In this document: piece after piece, positions 1-11,532 of the stretch
Layout of the letters: the number at the start of each line of letters is the position of its first letter
Position numbering within the stretch: position 1 is the stretch's first letter
Assembly (NCBI GenBank): GCA_016859345.1
Contig: CM029131.1
Coordinates: 4,226,820-4,290,819 of the forward strand
Length of the DNA: 64,000 bases
Source: Istiophorus platypterus
Lineage: Eukaryota; Chordata; Actinopteri; Istiophoriformes; Istiophoridae
Direction: 5' to 3'
Made by a program: the position numbers and the translations under genes
Notes under the pieces: generated by a model
The model's input: the letters and a program-made list of their open reading frames with translations, nothing else
The model's database searches: none
Told to the model about the DNA's origin: nothing

Positions 1-1134
1 TCGAGAGCCAGAGAGAGGAGCTGTCAAGAAACAAAAGATGGACACTTTAGCGTGATCTCCCCCACTGTTTCTGTTGATCTACCTTCATATAACCATGGAT
101 ACAGTAAGGCATCAGTAATACGCTTCATGCTGTTGTTCCACATGGCTGGTTATGCAAACCCCAGCTGAATTTACAGCATGCAACACACCCCAGAAAAGCA
201 GCAGAGACGGGTTTACATCAAACTGAAATTCAGACTGTTGCCTCCTGGAATTTACTGTTGATATTCTTATCTGTCAGAGACACAAAGAAATGGTCGGTGT
301 CCCATTGTGCTCCATTGTGAAAGCTTTTTTTAAACTACACTCCTGGGAAAAGAAAAAGATGTTCAATGTATGTAACAGTAATTTAACTACATAAACATAA
401 TGAAGTACAGTTGCTAATTATTTCCTTAAAGTAATCAGATTACATCAGAGCGCTTGAGTAAGTTTAAAGAGAGAACTTCTTAACAGACTAAAAGACTACA
501 TAAAAGCTAAGAGATGACCTTTCCAAACTGTCCAAACCCCTGAGAATCCAACACTGACTTAATGAGACAAGCCCAAAAATAGACAAAGAAATGAACTGAT
601 ACACAAACCAAGTACCAGCACAGTGGTTCTCTCAAATGCTACTAAGACAGTAAATTAAGATATAATATACTCTGAGGTGCTTGGTATATTAATGGCTATA
701 TGATTTAACAAGTCATTAAAGCTGTGGATCACTGAGCTCAAGAGTTCCCATAATATCGAACACCCACGGGTGTCAAAAAGGTTTTTGTCTCTTTCTTCAA
801 AAATATACCTTATTTTTCCACATACAGTACAGAATAAATGCATACGTTAAGTTCAAAAATGAACAAATAACCATTACAAATACAATTCATATAATTAAGT
901 AGGATAAGTTGGTGGTTTCAAGTTTCAAGATTCTACATGTAAATCGCTGTGACTCGTCCTACACTGGACCTGGAGTGATAAAGTGCTTCAAGTGTCTGAG
1001 TCTTTGTTTTTGGTTACAGTTTTTCGACCTACATAATTCTACCTGTGTAGTCACTGGCAGGGAAAGGTTTCCTGGAGTCTTGGGCCCTTTCAAAGCCTGC
1101 GAATTCACGCTACGGTTTTGGTTTCCGTAGTGAG
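1..1134. other. 3' flank of rp1l1, no gene seen
   Basis: AT-rich sequence beyond the rp1l1 stop codon, presumably its 3' UTR and downstream DNA. I did not spot a canonical AATAAA on the minus strand here, so the transcript end is not placed. Short open frames on both strands lack recognisable content or codon bias and are not called as genes. Confidence 0.5.
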
Positions 1135-1614
1135 TTAAGAGTTATCCAGTTCGACATCGCTCTCTTTGGGTTTGCGCCGCTTGACCCTGGCTGGCGACCG
1201 GCTCCTCCTCTGGCTTGTACCACCACCAGTGGATACATCAGCAGCTGTTTTGGGCACTTCTATGGAGCTTACGGGGTTCAGGTGTGAATCCATGTTAATG
1301 TCCTCCATGGAGCCCGGCTGGACCTCCACAGAGGTCCTGGTGAACTGATGCAGGAGAGCACCATTGTCTCTTTCCTTGCTCTTAGCCTCCTCATCCTCTT
1401 CCTCAGGCTTGAATTCCTCCACAGCATCTTCCACAACATTCTCCTCAACTCCATCTCTTCCTCCCTCTGCCTCCTCATCTCCTGTGGTTCCAGCTCCCTC
1501 TTGTCCCAATTCATCCGCACTGGTGTCACTTGGACGTTTGTTGTCGGTGTCTGAGTCTTCGGCGTCGCCCTCTTCTCCCTCAGTCACGCAGACAGCTGGA
1601 CTCGACCCCTGGTC
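1135..1614 (-). CDS. rp1l1: rp1l1 last coding exon
   Basis: 159 codons plus a TAA stop at 1135-1137. It opens DQGSSPAVCVTEGEEGD after an acceptor ending tttag and continues as an acidic tail. It finishes with a short basic patch (SQRRSRSPARVKRRKPKES) that could be a nuclear-localisation-like or microtubule-binding segment. This exon has no recognisable domain and is placed by splice phase and strand continuity. Confidence 0.85.
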   Translation of the reverse strand, partial: DQGSSPAVCVTEGEEGDAEDSDTDNKRPSDTSADELGQEGAGTTGDEEAEGGRDGVEENVVEDAVEEFKPEEEDEEAKSKERDNGALLHQFTRTSVEVQPGSMEDINMDSHLNPVSSIEVPKTAADVSTGGGTSQRRSRSPARVKRRKPKESDVELDNS

Positions 1615-4600
1615 CTAAAGGGTTGGACAAGATAACAGTAAGTAATCTTTGAGGAACACCAGCACTACCAAGTTTCTGGGTAGTACTGGTTCAGGTAAGT
1701 GTAACTAATTAAAGCTACAAGTGAGTTTCATAGCAAGCGAAACGCTAAGGACCCGCTGGACCTTAACTGGCTTAAATTTCTGTTTGAGAAGATGAAAACA
1801 CATCGTTTACGAGACCTTGGTAAAAAGAAGGCTTTTCTTAAACAGTTGGTGACTGACGAAAGTAGACATCCATCAGTGGAGGCTCTGCATTGGTGCCAAA
1901 CAAAACAGATTTGTTCAGTCTGTCTAATTGGATCGTGAGATTATCTTTTCCCATCAGCTTTGGAATTAGCAGTGGGGCTGCAGTAGGTCAGATTCCTCTT
2001 AAGGGTACAGTAGACTTTGACCTGGCGGTCATATCCAGGCACTCAGTGGTGTTTTCAATTGGTATTCATAAATAAATTCAGATTTTCAGTCTTATATACA
2101 GACTTTCTGTCAGTCTACATAATTTGATGGATGGTTGGAGCTTTTGGATTTTTGATAATCATTTTAAGTTTGGTGAAAAACTTGTCTTTTCATGTTTCTT
2201 AACCCATATGACTTCCATTTAGCAATGTTGCTAAATTCCCAGAGGGCACCACTTAACTTGATGAGTACTATGTTATTACGACTGAAAGTCATAACCTTAG
2301 TGGTAATAAACTGTAAACACGTACATGGACTAATATTTTCATCAATCTTTTGGATCAGTTTTAGCTGTCTTTTCTAAGACTAATCACCTTTGAATGGTCC
2401 TTACCTGTGGTGAGGCTCTTTCCTCCTCGGACGACTCCTTTTCTCGGTCCTCACTTTTTCCTCCCTTTCCATCTTCATTTGACTCCCCCTCTCCAGTGCC
2501 ATCGTCCGCATTATCTTCATCCTCTGCCGATGTGCTGACGTTTCCCTCCACAAACTCCTCTACTGGTGTTGATTCTTCATTTTCCACGTTTTTTACAGGA
2601 CTGTCATCATCTGTTTCCCCTGTCTCATCTTCTTTTTCACATTCCCCGCATGTCATTTCTTCTTCAGGGTTAAAATCAGTAACCTCGCACTCTTTCTCAT
2701 TGGTCTCCTTCTCTTCCCCACCCTCAGAAGTTCCAGTGGTCTCGCCTTCAGCTGCAGTTAGCTCTTTGACTGTCTCATTCTCACTGTCCTCTTCCCCAGT
2801 TCCTGTCTCACCCTCGTTGTCGCCTGTCTCATCTTCATCCTCTACATTCTCCTTATCTTCCTCCCCTCCTCTCTCTTTATCATCTGCTGTCTCATCCTCA
2901 CCTGTGTTATCGCTAGTTTCCTCAGCCTCCTCTCCCTCTTCTGCCTTTTCACTCTCCTCTGAATGTTTGGCACACTGGCATTGGCATTTTACCTCCCCCT
3001 CTTCCTCCTCTTCTTCCTCTCCATTTACTGATGCCCCCTCTTCTCCAGTTTCCTCACCACCTGTCTGTCCCTCATCCGGCACCTCATCACCTACACTTTT
3101 TTCCTCCTTTTCATCACTCTCCTCCTCCTCTTCTTTTGCCTTACCCACATCTTGTCCTTTCTCCTCGTCCTCCTCTGGAATTGTCTCCTCTAAAACAACT
3201 TTCGCTTTAATATCCTCTTTAGTTTCATCCTCCTCCTCTTCCTCTTGCACTACCTCTAAATTCCTCAGCTCCTCATCTACAACTCCTCTTTCACCGTCCA
3301 TGTCTGCAGATTGGGGCACTGTTGTAGGTGAAGGAATCGGGCTTTTCTTCAGCTGAAGTATCTTAAGGAGGTCGAACTCCATCATCACCGGTGCCTCGGC
3401 CGCCATAGGGTTGGTTTTGAGAGGCCGGGCGGCCATTTTCTTGCGGACACAAGCATCGCAGGGGCAGTACTCATCGTCACTTCGCTGGTCGCTGAACTCA
3501 CCCGTCATTTCTCCATCGCTGAGAGAGTCAGCAGTTTTCACTGATTGGTTCTTCATTACCTGAAAAATAAATCATTGTCATTTTTCCTGCAATTAAACAG
3601 CAGCATCTTTTTAAATGTAGAGAATATCTGTGGTGGATTTACCTTTAACAGCTGACGCCTCCTTTCTGTCATGGTTGAATCCTTGGAGAGGTTCCCTAGT
3701 AGTGGTGGCCGGGGGAACCTCCCCCCTCTGCCAGCTCGACTCTGAATCTTCCTCATCTCACGATCAATGCTGCTCTGGATGCGCCGACTCACCTCATCCC
3801 TGAGCTCAGAGATCATTGTGTCCAGGATGATGCTGTCGTCAAGGTCCCAGCGAACCTTGAACTCTTCCATAGCGTTAATATAGTGATTTATGAACTGTTT
3901 CTCCAGCTTCTTTAGAAGGTTCAGGACCCAAACTGGATCTGGGTCTTGGGATAGTCTTTTGGACAAGGGTGCTCGCAGGACAATTGGGGGCGTGCCTGAA
4001 CTGGAGTCCTCCAATGTCTCTTGCTCATTATCAGTGGGAGATTTGGAGCTGTCATTTGCAGAGCTCTTGTCCGATGATGAGGGGTTGTCATTGGCTTTCG
4101 GACTGTCCAGACTTTGAGGTACTGTACTTTGTTCTTCACTCTGCAACTGTTCCTCTGCTGTGTCCTTTGTTGCTTCCTCTGTGGATGTCTCCTCTGGTTC
4201 TGCCTCAGTTTCCTTATCTCCCGCCTCTGCATTTTCTTCCCCATCCCCTTCTACAACTTTCTCTGCTCCCTCATCCTCTTGTAAAGATACTGTTTTCCTT
4301 AGAGCTGTTTCATCTCCGCCTTGATTTCCATTATCCTTCCCTGATCCACCAGAGCCACTGTTCATATCCACCCCAGATGAAGACCTCGGTGGTGTCACCT
4401 GCTCCGTGCCAACATCCTTGACCTTATTGGCCTCAATGTCCCTGGGTTCAGTGAGCCAGAGGGATTGAAGGATAGCCATAATGTCTTCATACTGCTGGCT
4501 GCAGTCTTTCTGTTGGTCATAGCCAGGGCTCACTGCGGGCTCAATGAGCTGGAGCTGGGCTAAACAGTCCAACAGACCTCTGGCTGATGTGCTCAGTCTA

Positions 4601-7600
4601 CGACCATAAACTGGAGACACCTACAGAAGAAAAGTAATGCAGAATGCAAATTATCTAAATGTAACCTACATATCATTGATTCTTCACATTAATAAAAAAA
4701 ATGAAAATGTCAATATATATGATTATACATATATTGGCTTTAGACTGCTTTTAGACAGCACTTGATTAATTGATAAAATACACATTAACCATATTGTAAA
4801 TAAGTAGTTGTTAGATGCAGCCTCAATAGTTGCATCCTAAAAAGACAGAAACCTTAAAAGCATTTGTGATTATTCCGTACAAATAATGATAAGATTATCA
4901 CGATTATATAGACAGGAAACCTATTTGTAAGTCCTTGGCTTACCTCTGGCATGCTTCTGCATCGACCCAGAGAAGAGCTCAGAAGAACTTTCATCACAGC
5001 CACTGAAGAGTGCCAGTTTCTGGGCAGACACTCACTACTCAACAACAAAGGGTTGGGGCGAGAAGAAGTCCCCACCGCATTACTTGGAGCTGGATCGGAA
5101 CCCTTCTCTTCCTCTGCTGCATCACATTTATTTTCCTCCTCTTTCTCTTCTCCCTCTTCAGCTTCAGCTTCCTCCTCTTTGTCTGCTTTCTCATCTTCAG
5201 GACTCTCCCCCTCCTTTGCTTCCTCTTCTCCAGGTTCATCTGCCACCTCCTTCTCCTGCTCAACCTCATTCAGCTCGTCACCAAGGGCCAGCATGCCGCT
5301 GTTAGCAGGAATGCTCCGCAGCCAATCGCTAACAACCTCATTAGGGGAAGCATTGGGCAGAAAGGCAGGTGTCATCTCTAGTTCGTCCTTCGAATCCTGA
5401 TCCCTGATTCTCCGACACCTTGCACTTTTCCCACTCCCGGTCTTGTCACTCATTTTGCTGGCTTTCGACTGTCGGCTGTGCGGACGCGCAGCCATGGTTT
5501 CCTTTAGCAGGTCAGCGGCGGACAAAGAATGAGACAGAGTGCTTTCACTACAAGTGTCCACTTTGCTGCATGGTCTGGAGCTGTGCAAGGGAGAGGGGTC
5601 AGAGGATTTGATACGTGCTGCGTTCTTTTGAGAACTGGTTGTTTTGACTGAATCCTCTCCTTTACTTGAGACTATATTTTTTGATCCTGATTGAACCGAA
5701 GCTGCAGACTCAGGCCTGAGGCAACATGGACTTTTAGAGTGAACGCTGGCTGCCGAGTCATCTGCAATATCTACTTTCCCTCCGGCCTCACTAGCTGGCC
5801 TACTGACATTCTGGTTTTCAGTTTCATTACTTCCTGAATCTCCAACAGGTGGTTTTGCTGCATCGGTATTTTTAGCAGTGGTACTTGCACGGGATCTGTT
5901 CTGATCTTTAGCGCTTGCTGATGACATTGCAGATGATTTTCTGTTGTTGCGGGAATCCATGTTGCTAGTTTTCGTTGTTGATGTGGACTTCACACTCTCT
6001 GTTTCAATGTCATCTCCTGCTGGGCTGACACTAGCATGTTGCTTTTTAGCCTTACTCTCAAGTGTATGAGTTTCTGCTTTGACATTACATTTACAAGAGG
6101 ACTTGTGAGACCTGCTGGTTTTGGCTGAAAATGCACTGGCTGCTCTTTCTGTTTTTTGCCCTCCGCCTTCCTCATCTTCTCCCCCTCTCGGAGTTTCAAT
6201 AGTGGGGATATCAACTGCTGGAAGATTGTGAGACAAAGCACTCTTACCACCACTTTTATTGGACTTTTGAGACATGGGGGACCCTCTTCCCTCCACATCG
6301 TCCTTCATAGCAGACTCCTCTTGGCTTTTGGGGACATCCGGAGTTTTTGTCTTCACTCGACCCTTACTCTCAGTGTTAGTGTGAAATGAAACAGTGGACT
6401 TGCCACTCTCTGAGTCTGCTGTTTCTTGGTCTTCAGGCAACCCGAGAGAGACTGACCCTGATGAGTGTCGGCTCAGTGGTTGCTCAGTGCCACCCGATTC
6501 CCTTCTCTGTCTTTTGGAAGAAGATGACTTGATGCTACCAGCCTGCTCTGAAGCCTCTTCACTTTTAAGCTCCTCATTATCTTCTCTTTTTTTCAATTCC
6601 TTATCCGCTCCCTCCATTTCTTTCTTCAACTTTTCAAGTGCTGAAGCTGCTCCACAATGACATTTCGACTTACCAGATTTAGCAGAGGTTGTGGAGCGAA
6701 CTGATAAGGCACTGGGCCCTCTTGTCTCTCGAACACTGGGGCCAGGCAACAGTTGTTGCACAGGGGATCGAGGACTGCTGGGAGATGTGGATGGGACTTT
6801 GGGTGAGTGGGTCCTTGGGGAACGTGTCCTTTTGGGTGAGAGCGATTGGCCAAGAGAGGGTTCAGAGGATTTACTTCCTTGAGCATTGTCGTCAACCACT
6901 TTTTCATCTGCATCTGCTGTTTCAGTAACAGCAATATCAGTTGTTTCATTATGATTGGATGAAACATTAGATTTTCCTGATCTGCCCGATGCGGTGCTTG
7001 GTGCTCTCATTGTTGCCTCATTTCCCTCTACGTCAACACCTTCTGTTGTGTTTATGGTAACATTTTGTTGTTGGTGACACTGATGTGACACTGTGTGATT
7101 CTTGCTTGTTGACTTGTGGGAAGTACTGGATCTCACTGAAGATTTTGACTTTACAGATATGGCACTAGCAGCCCGCTCTTGATTTTCATTTTGCTTCTCG
7201 TCTCTGTTCGGAGATGCTACAGTGTTGTCTGACTTCTGCAACTGGGAGGACTTGGAAGAAGTGTGTGATTTCCCTGACATGGCACTCAGGGTTCTGTCAA
7301 CCTCACCATCCACATCTTCCTTGGTATGGTGAGCCTTTGCAGAGGAAGCTGATTTACCCAATAAAGCACTGGCAGCCCGGTCCTTAACATTTTCACCTTC
7401 TTCTGTATTGTCTTGTCTTTCAGAACCTACTCCTGTGTTGCCATTACAGTTAGATTCATGAGACCTAGCGGACCCAGCACTGGCTGCTCTTTCTTCTTTT
7501 TCCGATTTAGCAGATATTGCACTTTCTGGCCTCTGCTCTTTTTCTTTTTCCTCAGCTTCCTCTGCTCCCTTTAAGCTTGGAGACTTTGAAGACTTAACAG

Positions 7601-10600
7601 AGATGTTAGAATTAACTGACCTGGCAGACATTTGACTTGCAGACCTTTCTTCTCCATCTCCTTCAGCTTCTGGCCTAGGAGAAAGTGACCTCTCTGAAGC
7701 TTTGGTGGATTTGTGGGATTTGTTAGACTTTACAGACAGATTGGACTTGGCTGAAATGGCGCTAGGTGCCCTCTCTTCCTCTTCTTTTCCTTCCCCCTCT
7801 CCTGTTGCTTTGGAAGGTTCATCAGCTATCTTAGCACCTGAAGAGACTGCTTTTGTGCAGTGGCTGCATGTGGACCTATGAGAAGTGTAGGACTTTGCTG
7901 TAGCATTTGATTTAGTTGATTTTTCTGACAGGGCACGATCAGGGCTTTCTGCCTTGCCGGATTTGGCGGAAGCATCAGATTTAACAGAAAGGCTACTGGG
8001 AGCTCTTTTATTTGTGTCATCATCCTCCACAGCAACCTTATTAGTCAATGGACAGTTGGACTTATGAGACTTGACTGAAGCACCAGTCTTTGCCGAAACA
8101 CAAGACTGGGTGGACAAGGGGCTGATTGCTCTCTCTACAGCATTCTCTCCCTCTGCTTCCTCTCTTGTTACCATATCAGGCACTTCAGCTGTGCCACTAC
8201 AGTTGGACTTATGGGACATTTTGGACTTGGCAGACAAGTTGGACTGAGCTGACATGGCGCTGGTGCTTCTCTTCTCCTCTTTCTCAGCTGGTACACCAGT
8301 GGCACCATTACGGCCAGACTTGCGTGATGTGTCGGACCTATGGCTTGCTGTTGAGGTGGCAGTAGGAGCCCTTTCTTCCTCTATTACTGCTGGCTCAGGA
8401 TTGGAGGTTCTGGACATGGCACTAGATGCTCTGCCCTCCCGGACATTTGATATTGCAGAGCAGCGCCCATTGTTGGTGAGATTGCTCTTGTTGGATTGTG
8501 TTGACACAGCTGAATCACCTGAGCCATCATCATTACTACCATTAGTGACAATTTCTTGTTTGTAGAGAGGTGAGGCGGGGTTTGGAGGAACTTGGCAGGA
8601 AGGATTGGAAGTCTGTGATGCTGCACTATTTGACTCAGAGCTGACCCAACGTTTGCAGCCGCCACAATTACGGCATACACTGCCCGATTCCCCTGACTTC
8701 TTAGAGCCTGCTGAATGTCCTGTGTTACCAGACAAGACACTAACAACCCTCTTTATCTCGTCATCCTCATCATCTGCTGCCCCCTCATCCTCTGAATGGG
8801 GGGTCTTGGCTTTGCTAGACCTGCAAGAGGCTCTGCTCATTTTGGACTTGGAGCTGGGAGCTCGACCCATCTCCTCTGCTTCAGCTGTTGAGTGTGGGGT
8901 GACGGCTCCACAGTTACAGGAGGAAGCTACAGATACTGCCCTGCTTCCATTCTCTTCCCAATCCTTTTGCTTTTTATGTCCTTTAGAGCAGGTGGAGCCT
9001 GCCGAGACATTGCTTGTTGGCCTGTCAATAAAGTGAGAGTCAGAGGTTGGAGATGGTGATGGTTCATTGCTATGACAGCACTGTGAGGCGCTGGGTGGCA
9101 GGTCGTCATCCTCATCATCCTGGTCCTCTTTCAGCGATTGTAGGACATGTGAGGAGCTGCTGACTGCAGATACTGGACGCGTCCCCTCTTCCTCCATCAT
9201 TAGCTCATCCTCGACCGACTTTCTGCTGAGTGGTCGTAGGTTGCTATCCATAGCAATCACCTCGCTGCGGCTGCAGCATCGGCTCACCCTGCATACTTCT
9301 ACATGGGTGTCTCCATCCTTCTCCACCTCTACTCTGCGCTCAACCTTCTCCGTCACACACATCTCCTCCTGGACCAGCTGGCTCTGCTCTGAACCTGAGC
9401 CTCCTCCGCAGCTGGAGAGCTGTGCTCGGCAGCGCACCACTCTCCTAGAATTACATGATGAAGAAGAGCTAGAGGAGGTTGTATGTCTCATCATAGTGTG
9501 GGTGTGGCTAGAAGTGCATGGATGTGGGGGTGGGGCCAGAGGATGTTTGTGGCTGTGTGCTGGGTTTTCCCACAAGTCATATTGCTGCTCCGGTCTCTGG
9601 TAGCAGCAGGGGCAGCGATTTGCTTCTATTGCACGCTGCAGAGGTTGGTGGGAATAGTCCACACCATCTGGGTCGAATGAAATGGAATCAGGGTCAGAAC
9701 AGCTTTCTGATTGGCCCTGCTGCAGGTAATGGGGCTGGGCCTGGCTCAGAGGGCAGCAGTCATTGGTCAGAGATGGGGATTTTTTAATCTGTGTAGACCA
9801 TTGTAGGGTCTCATCATTGTGGAGGCGAAAACGGACCCTCATCTCCACTGAGAGGCTACCATCTTTATTGACGAGCACACGCTTTTCAATGTCATCGTTC
9901 ATTATAGCCGGTCTGGCCTGGGAGTAGGCACTGACACCATTGCTGTATGATTTCTCTGAAGACAAAGAGAAACGGGTGGAGCGGTTTGAGGAATCAGAAC
10001 GAGGATGGATGATGCTCTTTTTGGTTTCAAGACCAAAGTTAACTGAAAGGAAAGTGAGAAAAACAACAGTTAAATGGATAAATGTACATAATTTCACATT
10101 TTCTTGCTTCTTTTACCACTTTTATGTCTGTTGTTGAAGCTGAGGTTTGTGTGTGGGATATTCACCTACCCAATATTCTCTATGTAAGGGACTTTTACTT
10201 ATATACATTTTGATGCAACTACTTACCATTTTTCTTGCTTTCATGTCCTTCACTGTACTCGCTAGCTCTGGACTGAGCTCCATGAGGTGGGGATCTTGCT
10301 CCTTGAGTAGCAGGAGATCGGGCCCCATTACCAGGAGTCCTGGGGCCAAGACCGGGTGACCTGCTGCCAAGACCGGGCAGTTTTTCCTCTGAGCTTTTCT
10401 TGATATAGTTCACCAGCATTGGGCTGAACGCCTCCCGTCCAACACACACCAACACACCAGGGCAAGTCATCAGGCTCTGAACACTGTCGATCTGGAAACC
10501 AGTTCAAAGAATGTAAGGAGTTTCCATTGACCTGGGTATCTTCTGCAATGCAAAAAACTCAAAATTGTAACCATACATCCAAATACAAATAACTTCTTAC

Positions 10601-11042
10601 CCTACGTCCCTCTGCGGTATAAAGCTTGCGGACATGGAACTGCATCACCTCGGAAACTTCTTCTAGAAAGGACCTCAGGCTCCTTGTCCTCCTGCTCAGC
10701 ACCACACTCCTCCTCATCCCCGGCTCGCTGTTTTTCACCAGCAAAATCCGTCGCTGCCTGTAAGGCATATGTCCAGGGGGCGTTGAGGTTTCAGGACGCT
10801 GGGGCCTCCGGCTGTGATGGTACCAGATGCTTGGGCGTTTGCTGGCCAGTTCCATGTTGATTGGCTTAGCATGGCGCCGGTCAGAGCACAGGTAGCAGCC
10901 GCCATCCTGGAGCTGCTCCAGGTGTCTGATGGTGTTGGTGCCCCGGGGCGTGGTCACAGTCCGCACGCCAAAAGGTAGGGGAACCTGTATGAGTAGGCAA
11001 ATATACAAAAAAACATATGTTATACACATTAATTTCTACTGC

Positions 11043-11103
<61 letters not shown>

Positions 11104-11532
11104 CTGCTGCTGTGTCTCTGAGTCAAATATTGGTAGAATACAAAATACTAAGCCGAGCCATCATGTTACGTGTATATTTAGGGAAAAAAAGCTAATTCTT
11201 TGCAAAATGTGACAATTTGAAAATGCACTGCATCCATATCTTCACACACAGTTTTCAAAATAAATCTCTGCATCACAGCTGACACTTGTCCCACTAACCT
11301 TTTGGGAAAGGTCGTCCAGCAGGGTATCAAAGCATTTGAAGCTGCGCTTGTGGATAGCCATCCTGACACCCCCGAACTGGCTGTCTCCGCTTTTGTAGAA
11401 GGTGATCCGCTTTGCCGGGGTGGCTGTGGTCACGTGAGCAAGGCGTAAGTTGGAGTGGGGCGGTGCAGGGAGCGGTGAGGCATGTTTAGATGGGGGCCGG
11501 GGGTCCCACATCCCTGCCTGGACTGAACGCAT
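1135..11532 (-). CDS. rp1l1: RP1-like protein 1 (photoreceptor doublecortin protein), 7 coding exons
   Basis: RP1L1 binds microtubules in the photoreceptor axoneme and outer segment. Coding exons in transcript order are 11299-11532, 10601-10984, 10227-10491, 4944-10042, 3643-4620, 2405-3559 and 1135-1614. All junctions are GT-AG with consistent phases, giving about 2,864 residues. Two DCX domains (about residues 41-115 and 156-230) are followed by a segment with the family motif DGSLSVEM. Three further blocks align with human RP1L1 from memory: NEVVSDWLRSIP late in exon 4, the EFKVRWDL...RDEVSRR helix in exon 5, and EYCPCDACVRKK in exon 6. The rest is low-complexity Ser/Lys and Glu-rich sequence. 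The start is the first ATG after a good acceptor (exon begins at 11551), which implies a non-coding first exon upstream. The protein is longer than human RP1L1 (about 2,400 residues). Family assignment is very secure; which teleost paralogue this is cannot be told. Confidence 0.95.
2405..3559 (-). CDS. rp1l1: rp1l1 coding exon 6: CPCDAC motif and acidic tail
   Basis: 385 codons, phase 0. Near the start DDEYCPCDACVRKK matches the human EFCPCEACVRKK, followed by EFDLLKILQLKKSP. The remainder is a highly acidic Glu/Asp/Thr/Gly tract with a CQCQC cluster. The 83-base intron before it is close to the practical minimum for a vertebrate intron. The donor is gtaagg. The long serine-rich open frame on the opposite strand is an artefact of GAG/GAA codons read backwards. 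Confidence 0.93.
3643..4620 (-). CDS. rp1l1: rp1l1 coding exon 5
   Basis: 326 codons in phase 0. It opens VSPVYGRRLSTSARGLLDCLAQLQL, which matches human RP1L1 around its SCSAGALITCLASLQLF segment. It contains the Ser/Gly motif SSSGVDMNSGSGGSGK (also conserved), then an acidic region. It ends with the helical block DPDPVWVLNLLKKLEKQFINH through EFKVRWDLDDS and RAGRGGRFPRP. The acceptor ends tgtag and the donor is gtaaat. The flanking introns are 4621-4943 and 3560-3642. Confidence 0.94.
4944..10042 (-). CDS. rp1l1: rp1l1 long exon 4: Ser/Lys repeat domain
   Basis: About 1,700 codons in one open exon of 5.1 kb. It corresponds to the start of the giant last exon of human RP1L1. Near its N-terminus is the conserved KRVLVNKDGSLSVEMRVRF. 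A long run of imperfect Ser/Lys-rich repeats with acidic spacers follows. Near the end are the conserved NEVVSDWLRSIP helix and a Glu-rich stretch. The exon ends at CRSMPE with donor gtaagc. Human RP1L1 reads straight through this point (SVPEVSRP), so the fish gene has an intron that the human gene lacks. Confidence 0.95.
6085..8440 (-). repeat. rp1l1: Protein-coding Ser/Lys repeat array within rp1l1 exon 4
   Basis: Roughly fifteen imperfect copies of a 30-45 residue unit. The core is R-A-x-S-A-(I/M/L)-S-(A/V/G)-K-S-x-x-S-(A/V)-K-S, often closed by S-H-K-S-x-C. Copies are separated by acidic spacers. Good examples lie near 8260 (RSTSAMSAQSNLSAKSK), 7760 (RAPSAISAKSNLSVKS), 7160 (RAASAISVKSKSS) and 6130 (RAASAFSAKTSRSHKS). 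The copies have diverged, so this looks like an old expansion under selection. Human RP1L1 carries a different, Glu-rich 16-residue repeat nearer its C-terminus. Confidence 0.85.
10227..10491 (-). CDS. rp1l1: rp1l1 coding exon 3: end of DCX2 and Pro/Gly/Ser linker
   Basis: 88 codons plus one base. IDSVQSLMTCPGVLVCVGRE closes DCX2. It is followed by a short repetitive linker with several copies of a P-G-x-G-x-R-S-P-like unit. The donor is gtaagt and the exon ends in phase 1, matching the acceptor of the long exon. Confidence 0.93.
10601..10984 (-). CDS. rp1l1: rp1l1 coding exon 2: end of DCX1, linker, most of DCX2
   Basis: 128 codons, phase 0 at both ends. It opens with VPLPFGVRTVTTPRG and HLEQLQDGGCYLCSD, the diagnostic end of the RP1-family DCX1. 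After a basic linker it enters DCX2 at RRILLVKNSEP. The donor is gtaaga. The intron between this exon and exon 1 (10985-11298) contains a long (ATCT)n microsatellite. Confidence 0.95.
11043..11104. repeat. (ATCT)n microsatellite in rp1l1 intron
   Basis: About fifteen uninterrupted tetranucleotide units inside the intron between rp1l1 coding exons 1 and 2. Confidence 0.98.
11299..11532 (-). CDS. rp1l1: rp1l1 coding exon 1: N-terminus and first half of DCX1
   Basis: Encodes 78 residues in phase 0. The DCX1 start reads KRITFYKSGD...GVRMAIHKRSFK, close to human RP1L1. The donor after AAG is gttagt. Upstream at 11552-11554 sits an acceptor with a short pyrimidine run, so 11533-11551 is 5' UTR in the same exon. 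The initiator methionine is inferred. Confidence 0.92.

Noticed and set aside
2394..3356. A 320-codon serine-rich open frame on the plus strand
   Set aside because: It is the exact antisense of the Glu-codon-rich rp1l1 exon 6; the sense frame has homology and splice sites.
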